Below, piece after piece: positions 21,604-28,768 of a DNA stretch of 36,800 nt (position 1 is the stretch's first letter; every line of letters starts with the position of its first letter). Source of the DNA: Candidatus Blackburnbacteria bacterium RIFCSPLOWO2_01_FULL_40_20 (lineage in GTDB: Bacteria; Patescibacteriota; Microgenomatia; UBA8517; UBA10165); the NCBI GenBank assembly GCA_001816475.1, contig MHCC01000002.1, positions 377 to 37,176 of the forward strand. Reading direction: 5' to 3'. The position numbers were made by a program, and so were the translations under genes. A model generated the notes under the pieces. It did no database searches. It saw only the letters and a program-made list of their open reading frames with translations, and was not told the origin of the DNA.

Positions 21604-22315
21604 TTTAGCAAGTTTCAAAATAAGATTATTATCTTTTCTAACCGATAGATTTATATTTTTCTTACCGCACGCGATTGGCTTGATGTTTGTTGCTTCAAGT
21701 AATAATCTTCAATCTTTGGTCGTAAATTTTTTGTTCTACTTTGCGTTGGCCGCTCTCCCTTTTGCAATCTTTAGAGCATTTTTCTATAACGCAATATTTA
21801 ACAGTAAGTTTGGTGGAAACTTAGGGAAATTAATAACAGGATTGCGAGTTGTTAATAACGACGGAAAATTGCTCACCTTCAGGCGGAACTTCTTCCGACA
21901 CACTGTTGGATTTCAACTCTCGCTACTCCTTTTTGGCTTAGGTTTTTGGTCAATTATTAAAGATGAAAATAAACAAGGGTGGCATGACAAGGCTGTGGGA
22001 TCAAAAGTAGTTGTTGCCACAAACCTTTGGCCACTGTCGCTTATAGCTTTAATCATCCTGGCTATTGCAAACTTCACACTGGTTGCAAATTCAATTCAGC
22101 GCATATCAAGCGGGTCAATTCCAACTGAAGCATTAACCCTTTACTCGCAAATCCAAGAACAGTCAGAACAAGAAAACGAATTTAACATTGAAAATCCTGT
22201 AGACTTTGAAAATTTTGAGAACTTTGAAGATATTGGGGGGTTAGATAAAGAACAATTTTTTGACGAAGAATTACCTGAAAAATTGGATCAAATAGAAGAT
22301 ATTGAAAGTATCTAG
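21590..22315 (+). CDS. RDD-family membrane protein with acidic tail
   Basis: The 241-residue product carries one RDD domain (residues 8-140: FKIRLLSFLTDRFIFFLP, GGNLGKLITGLRVVNNDGK, QGWHDKAVGSKVVV). A further hydrophobic segment (WPLSLIALIILAIANFTLV) follows, then a strongly acidic Glu/Asp/Phe-rich C-terminal tail of about 60 residues (NPVDFENFENFEDIGG...). The tail probably lies outside the membrane as a flexible or cation-binding segment. It is translated from a 14-nt overlap with the upstream membrane-protein gene. Function is unknown, as for most RDD proteins. Confidence 0.85.
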   Translation: MTKNNLASFKIRLLSFLTDRFIFFLPHAIGLMFVASSNNLQSLVVNFLFYFALAALPFAIFRAFFYNAIFNSKFGGNLGKLITGLRVVNNDGKLLTFRRNFFRHTVGFQLSLLLFGLGFWSIIKDENKQGWHDKAVGSKVVVATNLWPLSLIALIILAIANFTLVANSIQRISSGSIPTEALTLYSQIQEQSEQENEFNIENPVDFENFENFEDIGGLDKEQFFDEELPEKLDQIEDIESI

Positions 22316-22468
22316 GGCATTGACAACATCTTGTGCAAAAACCTCCAGGGACTCTGATCAAGAAGTCCGCAGAAGGTCCGCGTCAACTGCATGCCATCGG
22401 CCCTTACGAGATGCCGTATTATTGTACCACCGGAATTGCTAAAAGTCAAACTATGGGGCTTTTGTGCC
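22316..22468. other. GC-richer gap before the T-box promoter
   Basis: No ORF is supported. It holds small inverted repeats (GGAC/GTCC, GCAT/ATGC) and a lone TTGACA at 22319 with no matching -10. It may contain the terminator of the RDD operon, but none is clear. Confidence 0.4.
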
Positions 22469-22496
22469 TTGACAAAATATATATGAGTGGTATAAT
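22469..22496 (+). promoter_or_regulatory. Near-consensus promoter of the His operon
   Basis: TTGACA (22469-22474) and TATAAT (22491-22496) are both perfect and 16 nt apart. This is the strongest promoter in the window and is placed just before the T-box-like leader. Confidence 0.85.
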
Positions 22497-22502
22497 ATTT
22501 TT

Positions 22503-22757
22503 ATAAATTAATCAAAAGCGTTCGGCCGCCTTAAGGCGAGCTGAAAAGCGGAGTCACGATCCGCAATCCTGAGCGAACCTGTACTGAGCGAAGTCGAAGT
22601 AGTCGAAGGGCGCAGCGAGCCAAATACTCGACGGAAAAAGTGAATGCCGTAAAAAATTCACAACCGCTGTCATCCCTTTAAGGATAGAGTCGGAATAAGA
22701 GGCCCGATGGATAAATCATCGGGCAATAAGGATGGGACCGCGGGAGCGGTCTTCTTT
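22503..22757 (+). promoter_or_regulatory. T-box-like leader, probably tRNA-His specific
   Basis: A T-box senses uncharged tRNA and switches on downstream genes. The core AAGGATGGGACCGCG (22728-22742) differs from the T-box consensus AGGGTGGNACCGCG at one base. It follows a perfect 8-bp stem III (GCCCGATG/CATCGGGC). An H-type pseudoknot (ACGG/CCGT interlocked with GTGAAT/ATTCAC, 22631-22661) fits stem IIA/B. The bulge bases UGGG would pair with CCCA, the 3' end of tRNA-His with C73. A CAC triplet sits in the loop of GCGGA-GTCACGA-TCCGC (22548-22564) as a candidate specifier. The overlapping GACCGC/GCGGTC stem with TTCTTT tail can be the terminator. Stem I looks atypical and is interrupted by a CTGAGCGAAGTCGAAG-type repeat. 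Confidence 0.72.
22736..22757 (+). terminator. Attenuator stem overlapping the T-box core
   Basis: GACCGC-GGGA-GCGGTC forms a 6-bp GC-rich hairpin with a GNRA loop, followed by TTCTTT. The alternative antiterminator pairs AAGG with TCTT and CCGC with GCGG, leaving the UGGG bulge exposed, so the two folds share bases. Confidence 0.55.
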
Positions 22758-22774
22758 CGTCTAAAGAACGATAA

Positions 22775-22852
22775 AGACACCTCTCGTTCCTTGCTTTTGA
22801 CTATTTTCCACTTGCGTGGAGGTCAAACAAAAGCATGGGGCGAGAGGTGTTT
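22775..22852 (+). repeat. Long imperfect hairpin between T-box and tRNA-His
   Basis: CACCTCTCG pairs with CGAGAGGTG, TGCTTTTG with CAAAAGCA, TGAC with GTCA, and CCAC-ttgc-GTGG closes the tip. The tail is TTTAAGTTTAACTTT. It could be a second attenuator or an RNase III-type processing site freeing the tRNA. Confidence 0.55.
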
Positions 22853-22910
22853 AAGTTTAACTTTGCTCTTTGTTGTTTGTCGTTTGTATTTTGTCGTATG
22901 TCGTATTTAT

Positions 22911-22986
22911 GGTGGTCGTAGCTTAATGGCTAAAGCACGGGCTTGTGGAGCCTGTGATGGGGGTTCGATTCCCCTCGATCACCCCA
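22911..22986 (+). tRNA. tRNA-His (anticodon GTG)
   Basis: The sequence folds with acceptor GTGGTCG/CGATCAC, an extra 5' G (G-1) opposite C73, D arm GCTTAATGGCTAAAGC, anticodon loop TTGTGGA (anticodon GTG) and T arm around TTCGATT. G-1:C73 is the identity element of tRNA-His. CCA is encoded at 22984-22986, unlike the tRNA-Leu here. It lies between a T-box-like leader predicted to bind tRNA-His and hisS on the same strand. Confidence 0.95.
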
Positions 22987-23160
22987 AGCAAAATACCTTG
23001 TTTGGTTTTTGTCTCATACGCGAGATAGAAAACCAGGCTTGGAAGCGCTTGAAAAGGAGGTGGGCTGTGGATCACTAAACCACCCTAAAGGGTCGGGAGA
23101 GCGCGTCGCGGAAGACTTTTGTTTTCCAAAACCGCTCTCCCCACCCTCCCGTTTCAAAAT
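22987..23160 (+). other. Leader of the M20 peptidase gene
   Basis: No gene. GGGAGAGCG (23095-23103) and CGCTCTCCC (23133-23141) are perfect 9-bp complements enclosing a GGAA/TTCC step. No T-tract follows, so read-through from tRNA-His towards the peptidase is plausible. Confidence 0.5.
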
Positions 23161-24285
23161 ATGGAAACAGTAGATATAACAAAAAAGTTAGTTTGCATTC
23201 CGTCATATGTTGACGGAGGTTGCAACGAGGCGAAAATTGGCGAATTCTTGTTTGGGCATTTAAAGAAATTCCCGTGGTTAGATGTGGAAAAACAGAATGT
23301 CGGCAAAAACAGGTTTAACGTAATTGCAAAAGATAAATATCAAACTCGGGTCTTGGTTTGCAATCACATTGACACAGTTTGCCCGCAAGACGGTTGGAAA
23401 ACAAATCCATTTGAATGTACTAAGAAAAATGGCCAACTCTTTGGGCTGGGAACATCAGATACAAAAGGAAACGTTGCTGCTATTTTGTCAGCAATCAAAA
23501 AATCCGGTCCAACCAAGGGGGCAATGTATTTATTTTATGTGGACGAAGAATACGATTTTAAGGGCGTAAAAAGATTTATTGATAAGTATAAAAATCAAAT
23601 TTCACCCGAAGTGGTTGCATCAGGAGACGGTGGGATGCTGGAAATTGGGAATGCGTGTCGGGGGTTGATTGAAATTAACTTTAAAGTAAAAGGTAAATCT
23701 GGGCACTCGGCAATCCCGACAAGTGGAAACAACGCAATAGTTGGATCTTTTCAAGCTTTCAAAAAACTTGAGAAATATGTTTCAAACTTTGAAAGCCCTG
23801 ATCTTGGTAAAAGCACTATTAATCTTGCCTGGATTTCTGGTGGACAATCTAAACCCGATACGGGAGTTTTGGGCAAGGAAGGAAATGTTATTCCAGATAT
23901 TGCAGATCTCGTAGTTGAAGTCAGAACATCTGATGCAAAGTTAAGAGCACAAGATGTTATTAACAAGTTTGAACAATATTTGAACGAGCAAGATCTTGCC
24001 CTTGTAAGTTCTTCTGTAAGACACGACTATGGAGCTTGGATTACAGACAAAGAAAAACTTAAACAAGTTTGCAAGCTTATTGAAAACCCACAGTTTACCA
24101 TGGCCCAAAATCGCGGTTATGTAGATTTACAAATGCTTTGGGAAAGTTTTAAAAAACCAGTATGTTTTACGTTTGGTGCTGGCGAAGAAAATACGGCGCA
24201 TAAACCAAATGAGTATGTAAAAATTGATAAGTTAGAAACTGCAACAAACTTTTGGGAAAAATTTGTTGAGATTGAATGTAAATGA
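23161..24285 (+). CDS. M20-family metallopeptidase
   Basis: The 374-residue protein is a two-zinc M20 exo- or dipeptidase (ArgE/DapE/carboxypeptidase G2 group). The metal and catalytic motifs are intact: HIDTV (first His and Asp), GLGTSDTKGNVAA (bridging Asp), YVDEEYDF (catalytic and metal Glu), and a late FGAGEENTAHKPNEYV (last His). A dimerisation insert lies between (about 170-285, GLIEINFKVKGKSGHSA). I chose the ATG at METVDITKK because homologues begin there and the extra 14 residues of the track overlap the hairpin leader. It lies in the gap from tRNA-His to hisS (24 nt before hisS), so its natural job may be freeing histidine from peptides. That is inference; the substrate is unknown. 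Confidence 0.88.
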   Translation: METVDITKKLVCIPSYVDGGCNEAKIGEFLFGHLKKFPWLDVEKQNVGKNRFNVIAKDKYQTRVLVCNHIDTVCPQDGWKTNPFECTKKNGQLFGLGTSDTKGNVAAILSAIKKSGPTKGAMYLFYVDEEYDFKGVKRFIDKYKNQISPEVVASGDGGMLEIGNACRGLIEINFKVKGKSGHSAIPTSGNNAIVGSFQAFKKLEKYVSNFESPDLGKSTINLAWISGGQSKPDTGVLGKEGNVIPDIADLVVEVRTSDAKLRAQDVINKFEQYLNEQDLALVSSSVRHDYGAWITDKEKLKQVCKLIENPQFTMAQNRGYVDLQMLWESFKKPVCFTFGAGEENTAHKPNEYVKIDKLETATNFWEKFVEIECK

Positions 24286-24309
24286 TGTGATATCATCAAA
24301 GGAGACAAG

Positions 24310-25542
24310 ATGGACAAACCACAAACATTAAAGGGTTTTCGGGATTTTTTACCCGAGAAAATGATAATTAGAAACGAAGCAATTCGAAGGTTGCGTGGTA
24401 TCTTTGAAAAGTATGGTTTCGACGAGATTCAAACACCATCCTTAGAATACCAAGAAGTTTTACTTGGAAAATATGGCGAAGAGGCAGAAAAATTAATGTA
24501 TCTTTTCAAAGATCCCGGGCAACGCAATGTGGGATTGCGCTACGACCTGACTGTTCCCTTTGCTCGTGTAGCCAGTACTTATCAAGATTTACCAAAGCCT
24601 TTTAAGCGATATCAAATCCAGCCTGTGTGGCGTGCAGAAAACACGCAAAAAGGAAGATATCGTGAATTTTACCAATGTGATGTTGATATGGTTGGCACAT
24701 CCTCCCCTCTTGCGGATGCTGAAATTATTGCAGTTATCAACGATTCTCTAAAAGCTTTAGGTTTTTCAAACTTTAAAATAAGAGTTAATAGTCGTGCCGT
24801 ACTTTTTTCGATTATGGAAAATGCCGGAATCGATAAAGAAAGATGGTTAACTGCAATTCAATCTATTGATAAGCTTGATAAGAAAACTCAAGAAGAAGTT
24901 GAACAAGAATTGGCCCAAAAAGGAATTTCTACAGAACAAACAAAAAGTATTTTCGGGAACATAAAAAGTGCTTCGCCAGATGAGTTTTTATCAAAAACTA
25001 TCGAGTATACAAAAAACATGGGAGCATACGAAAATGTTTCTTTTGACCCCACGCTAGCGCGAGGACTTGATTATTATACAGGACCGATATTCGAATCGGT
25101 TGTCGAAGAACCAAAAATTGGATCAATAACCGGCGGCGGTAGATATGATAATTTACTAAAAACTTTAGGCGGTCCGGATCTTCCTGCAACAGGAACTACA
25201 ATTGGACTCGATAGGGTTGTTGATGTTGTTGATGAGTTGAAATTGTGGTCGCAAGAAAAAACTGTTACTAAAGTTCTCGTAACAGTTTTCAACCCAGAAT
25301 TGCTACTTCAATCAATTAAAATCGCCTCAACTTTACGAGGAAGCGGCGTTAATGCAGAACTTTATCCGGATGAAGCAGCAAAACTCGAAAAACAATTAAA
25401 ATATGCAAATAATAAGGGTATTCCCTTTGTTGTTTTAATCGGCCCTGAGGAAGATGCAAAAAATTTGGTACAATTAAAAGACATGGCCTCTGGAAAATCT
25501 GAAAATATAACTTTAGAGCAACTACTAAAGAAAATTAAATGA
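24310..25542 (+). CDS. hisS: Histidyl-tRNA synthetase
   Basis: This class II synthetase charges tRNA-His with histidine. The 410-residue protein has the normal layout: motif 1 region near KGFRDFLPEKM and the following helix, motif 2 (KRYQIQPVWRAENTQKGRYREFYQCDVDMVG), the histidine-binding LDYYTGPIFE, GGRYDNLL and motif 3 (TGTTIGLDRV), and a C-terminal anticodon-binding domain from about residue 325. An AAAGGAGA SD stands before the ATG. The preceding M20 gene ends 24 nt upstream and the EamA gene starts within its stop codon (ATGA). With a T-box-like leader and tRNA-His in front, it is the most natural target of that control. Confidence 0.96.
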   Translation: MDKPQTLKGFRDFLPEKMIIRNEAIRRLRGIFEKYGFDEIQTPSLEYQEVLLGKYGEEAEKLMYLFKDPGQRNVGLRYDLTVPFARVASTYQDLPKPFKRYQIQPVWRAENTQKGRYREFYQCDVDMVGTSSPLADAEIIAVINDSLKALGFSNFKIRVNSRAVLFSIMENAGIDKERWLTAIQSIDKLDKKTQEEVEQELAQKGISTEQTKSIFGNIKSASPDEFLSKTIEYTKNMGAYENVSFDPTLARGLDYYTGPIFESVVEEPKIGSITGGGRYDNLLKTLGGPDLPATGTTIGLDRVVDVVDELKLWSQEKTVTKVLVTVFNPELLLQSIKIASTLRGSGVNAELYPDEAAKLEKQLKYANNKGIPFVVLIGPEEDAKNLVQLKDMASGKSENITLEQLLKKIK

Positions 25543-26507
25543 ACTCCAAAACAACTGCCTATTTATTACTTCTTATTACCTCAATGATTTGGGGATTTGG
25601 AGGACCAATCCTTAAACATACCCTGGGATATATTCACCCTTTTAATTTTCTTTTTTGGAGATTTACATTAACTTCTCTAATCGCACTACCAATTTTTATT
25701 TGGTATATAAAACGTAACCCTATCAAAGTCGAGTGGGTTCCTAAAATGATTTTAGCCGGTTTACTTGCCACAACTATTAATTTAAGTTTTGTCATTTCTG
25801 GATTTGCCCGAACTTCAGCCATTGAAGCAAGTTTACTTATTAGCGTTTCTCCCCTATTTGTTGTTATTGGCGGATGTGTTTTCTTAAAAGAAAAACTTAA
25901 TAATCGAGCCCGACTTGGAGTTGCATTTGCACTAATGGGCGCACTTATTTCCGCCACTGGCCCACTAATATTTGGCAACAATCGCTCAAATTCTGAATCA
26001 TTCCTGGGAAATATTTTTATACTTTGCGGAGGACTTGTTTGGATGATTTTTGTACTTTTATCAAAGCGATGGGAAAAAGAGGGAATCAAACCGTTCCATA
26101 TTGCTTCCATGTCGTTTTTTGTAGGTCCGCTTACATTCCTGCCAATGGCAATACTAGAGGGCGGCAAGTTACCGTCAATAACCTCAATTCCTCAACAGGC
26201 TTATTTTGGCATGTTTTACATGGCCATTTTCTCATCAATCGTTGCTTATACTGCCTACGAAACAGGACTTTCCAAAATCCAAGCATCCAAAGCTGACGTT
26301 TTCCAATATTTACAATCTGTTTGGGCTGCTCCACTTGCACTGGTTTGGCTTGGAGAAACCCTACCCTCCACATATTTAATCGGGCTGCTATTCGTTATCA
26401 CTGGTCTGATCCTTGCAGAATTTAAGCCAGGAGCCATAAAGGGCATTGGCCTGCTTGCAACGCTCAATCTCCCCCTTCGCGGTCACCATCTTGCCAACCA
26501 TAAGTAA
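25539..26507 (+). CDS. EamA (DMT) family transporter
   Basis: This 322-residue protein has about ten membrane helices in two EamA halves; the first opens with SMIWGFGGPILKHTLG and the second near residue 160 (GLVWMIFVLLSKRWEKEG). EamA proteins of the drug/metabolite transporter superfamily move amino acids or other small metabolites, mostly outwards. Both halves are complete except that the C-terminus ends in an unusual soluble stretch (LNLPLRGHHLANHK). The start overlaps the hisS stop in ATGA, so it is translationally coupled to the synthetase. That linkage suggests, without proving, a role in histidine or peptide traffic. Confidence 0.88.
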   Translation: MNSKTTAYLLLLITSMIWGFGGPILKHTLGYIHPFNFLFWRFTLTSLIALPIFIWYIKRNPIKVEWVPKMILAGLLATTINLSFVISGFARTSAIEASLLISVSPLFVVIGGCVFLKEKLNNRARLGVAFALMGALISATGPLIFGNNRSNSESFLGNIFILCGGLVWMIFVLLSKRWEKEGIKPFHIASMSFFVGPLTFLPMAILEGGKLPSITSIPQQAYFGMFYMAIFSSIVAYTAYETGLSKIQASKADVFQYLQSVWAAPLALVWLGETLPSTYLIGLLFVITGLILAEFKPGAIKGIGLLATLNLPLRGHHLANHK

Positions 26508-26552
26508 AAGCTTGCCGATTGAGAGTAAAAAGGGTATAATAACTAGAAAAGT

Positions 26553-26861
26553 ATGAAAGCAAATATTCATCCAACCTGGTACCCGGAAACAAAAGTAGTT
26601 TGTGCTTGCGGAAATACATTTACCACAGGATCAACCATTCCACAAATCCGTGTGGAAATTTGTTCTGCATGTCATCCTTTTTATACGGGCCAAATGAGAT
26701 ATGTTGATACCGCCGGAAGAGTTGATAAATTTAAGATGAAACAGCAACAAACACAAAGTAAAGATATCGTTTCAAAGAAACAAAAACGGGCTCTTAAAAA
26801 GAAACAAAAGCTTGAACAAGAAGCCTTGAGACCAACAAATCTAGCCGAGGTGAGAAGTTAG
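26553..26861 (+). CDS. rpmE: Ribosomal protein bL31 with long basic tail
   Basis: bL31 sits in the central protuberance of the 50S subunit and bridges to the 30S head. The 102-residue protein has the zinc-binding (C+) type motif: CACGNTF near residue 18 and [10 protein letters not shown] near 38. The conserved core ends by about residue 66 ([12 protein letters not shown]). The last 35 residues are a Lys/Gln-rich extension not found in standard L31 (about 70 residues). A TATAAT box lies 12 nt before the ATG. The release-factor gene follows on the same strand, a pairing (rpmE-prfA) also seen in other bacteria. Confidence 0.93.
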   Translation: MKANIHPTWYPETKVVCACGNTFTTGSTIPQIRVEICSACHPFYTGQMRYVDTAGRVDKFKMKQQQTQSKDIVSKKQKRALKKKQKLEQEALRPTNLAEVRS

Positions 26862-26897
26862 ATCTTCTGCACTTTGCAACTTCACACTTCTAAAGTT

Positions 26898-27611
26898 ATG
26901 AATCCTAATTCTCAAACAGTCTATCTCGAAGTCCGCCAGGCAGCAGGAGGAGACGAAGCTAAAATTTGGGCTTCAGACCTTATACGAATGTACCTACGGT
27001 ATGCAGTCAAATGTGGTTGGAAAGCTTTGCAAGTTGACGAAGGGACCCTAAAAATATCGGGGCATGAGGTATTTGATGCACTAAAAAACGAGAGTGGAGT
27101 CCACAGAGTCCAAAGAATTCCGGCAACTGAAAAAAGAGGTAGGGTTCACACGTCAACCGCTACCGTTGCGGTTGTCCCACAAATTTCACAATCACAAATT
27201 CAGGTGAACCAAAATGACCTTGATTGGCAATTTTACCGCTCTGGCGGGCACGGGGGCCAAAATGTTAACAAAGTTTCAACAGCTGTAAGACTAATCCATA
27301 GGCCAACAGGGATTGTTGTTACCGCCCAAACCGAGCGTTTTCAAGAACAAAATAGGGAAATTGCGCTAGAACTACTTCGCGGAAAACTTTATCAAGCAGA
27401 GGAGGAGCGAAAGATGCGAGAAATTCAAGGATACCGTACTGCCATCGGCTCTGGGGATAGGTCAGAAAAGATTAGGACTTACAATTTCCCTCAAAGCCGT
27501 GTCACCGACCACAGAGTTGGTAAATCTTGGGGAAACTTGGAAGCAATTGTGGATGGAGAATTAGATAAAGTTGTGGAAGCTTCAAAACAGCTCGACTCCA
27601 AAATCGCTTAA
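26898..27611 (+). CDS. prfA: RF1-type release factor lacking domain 1
   Basis: RF1 reads UAA and UAG stop codons and triggers peptide release. The codon-recognition PAT motif (residues 75-77, VQRIPATEKRGRVHTST) and catalytic GGQ (119-121, SGGHGGQNVNK) are both present, along with GGDEAKIWASDLIRMY from domain 2. At 237 residues from this ATG, the protein lacks the roughly 100-residue N-terminal domain 1 that meets the L11/GTPase centre, and the upstream DNA is occupied by rpmE, so it is not elsewhere in this locus. GHGGQ replaces the usual GAGGQ. The ORF-track TTG start 24 nt upstream is possible but less likely. UGA stops in this genome require a separate RF2. Confidence 0.85.
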   Translation: MNPNSQTVYLEVRQAAGGDEAKIWASDLIRMYLRYAVKCGWKALQVDEGTLKISGHEVFDALKNESGVHRVQRIPATEKRGRVHTSTATVAVVPQISQSQIQVNQNDLDWQFYRSGGHGGQNVNKVSTAVRLIHRPTGIVVTAQTERFQEQNREIALELLRGKLYQAEEERKMREIQGYRTAIGSGDRSEKIRTYNFPQSRVTDHRVGKSWGNLEAIVDGELDKVVEASKQLDSKIA

Positions 27612-27621
27612 GGGAAATTAC

Positions 27622-28764
27622 TTACTCCTTCGCTTCTTCAAGTGTTGCCGAAACAGCTATCGTTTTGTCATCTCTCCAAACTTCGATGTCCACTTTTTCT
27701 CCAACTTTATGTTTATTGACTAAAACCGCCAAGCCGCCTTTATCCTCTTCAATTTTTTCTCCTCCAAATTTTATTATGATATCTTCCGGTTTGATTCCGG
27801 CTTTGTCTGCCGACGACCCCGAAACAACATCTTGAACATACGCACCTTGTGGAACCTCGTTTGCCAGCGCTGCAGCTTTTGAAACTATTTGATATTGAAC
27901 CCCAAAAAACGGACGGACAAATTCGCCTGTATTATGGAACTGCTCGATTGATCCCTTAACAACATTAATGGGGATTGCAAAGCCAATGTTTTGGGCACCT
28001 GCTGCAACAGCCACATTCACACCAATTACTTGACCGCTGCTGTTTAATAGTGGTCCCCCGGAATTACCGGGATTGATAGCGGCATCAGTTTGAATAACAT
28101 TGTCCAAACGTTCAACGTATCCTTCATACGGATTACCCCCAGCCTCTATCCCCCTCCCCAAACCAGAAATAACTCCCGTTGTTACAGATTGTCTAAACTC
28201 TCCAAGCGGCGTTCCGATAGCTATAACAAGTTGCCCAACTTGCAAATTTTCAGAATCTCCAAGTTTAACCTCGGGCAAGCCCGTTGCGTCGATTTTCAAA
28301 AGTGCGATATCGTTTGCCGGATCACGGTAAATCTTCTTAATTTCATATTCTTTACCCTCTTTCGTTATGGCCTTATAGGAACCTTGCGCATCAACAACAT
28401 GTTTATTTGTGACAATTAAGCCATCGGCTGAAACAATAAATCCAGTGGCTAAATCTTGTTGGCCTCCTCCCTGCTCTTTTATCCCAAAGCCACTGAACGG
28501 GTTAAAATCCAATATTCTTCTTCGTGGAGTTTGTATTGCAATCGTAACAACAGCAGGCGAAGATTCTTTAACTGTATTTATAACTACCGATTCCTCGTTT
28601 ACTACTTGTTTTTGGCCAATACCAGAAGATTGTGAACTGCCTGATATTCTAGGAAAAATATAATCAAGAGGCTTAATAACAAATATACGATCGGCCAAAG
28701 CACCACCAAGAACAGAAACAAGGATTACAATGCCCAAGACTGTAGTGATAATAAATCTTCTCAT
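27622..28764 (-). CDS. HtrA/DegP-family serine protease with PDZ domain
   Basis: This 380-residue protease guards envelope protein quality. An N-terminal helix (about 4-24, FIITTVLGIVILVSVLGGAL) anchors it in the membrane. The trypsin-like domain shows the His in VTNKHVVDA, the Asp in DIALLKID and the Ser in PGNSGGPLLN. One PDZ domain occupies the last 95 residues (GAYVQDVVSGSSADKAGIKPEDIIIKFGG). The length fits DegS/HtrA-like proteins. It starts 4 nt after the CtpA gene stop on the same strand, so the two are one operon. It converges with the release-factor gene, 10 nt away. Confidence 0.94.
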   Translation of the reverse strand: MRRFIITTVLGIVILVSVLGGALADRIFVIKPLDYIFPRISGSSQSSGIGQKQVVNEESVVINTVKESSPAVVTIAIQTPRRRILDFNPFSGFGIKEQGGGQQDLATGFIVSADGLIVTNKHVVDAQGSYKAITKEGKEYEIKKIYRDPANDIALLKIDATGLPEVKLGDSENLQVGQLVIAIGTPLGEFRQSVTTGVISGLGRGIEAGGNPYEGYVERLDNVIQTDAAINPGNSGGPLLNSSGQVIGVNVAVAAGAQNIGFAIPINVVKGSIEQFHNTGEFVRPFFGVQYQIVSKAAALANEVPQGAYVQDVVSGSSADKAGIKPEDIIIKFGGEKIEEDKGGLAVLVNKHKVGEKVDIEVWRDDKTIAVSATLEEAKE

Positions 28765-28768
28765 AGCT

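Noticed and set aside
22736-22757. A plain intrinsic terminator unrelated to a T-box
   Set aside because: The stem alone would fit, but the preceding AAGGATGGGACCGCG, stem III and pseudoknot together match T-box architecture better than coincidence.
22707-23078. 123-residue plus-strand ORF
   Set aside because: It runs through T-box stem III, the long hairpin and the whole tRNA-His gene; its protein has no family resemblance. A shadow of structured RNA.
26874-26897. TTG start of the release factor
   Set aside because: The extra MQLHTSKV does not restore domain 1, and the ATG at 26898 lies at the start of conserved domain 2; kept only as an alternative.
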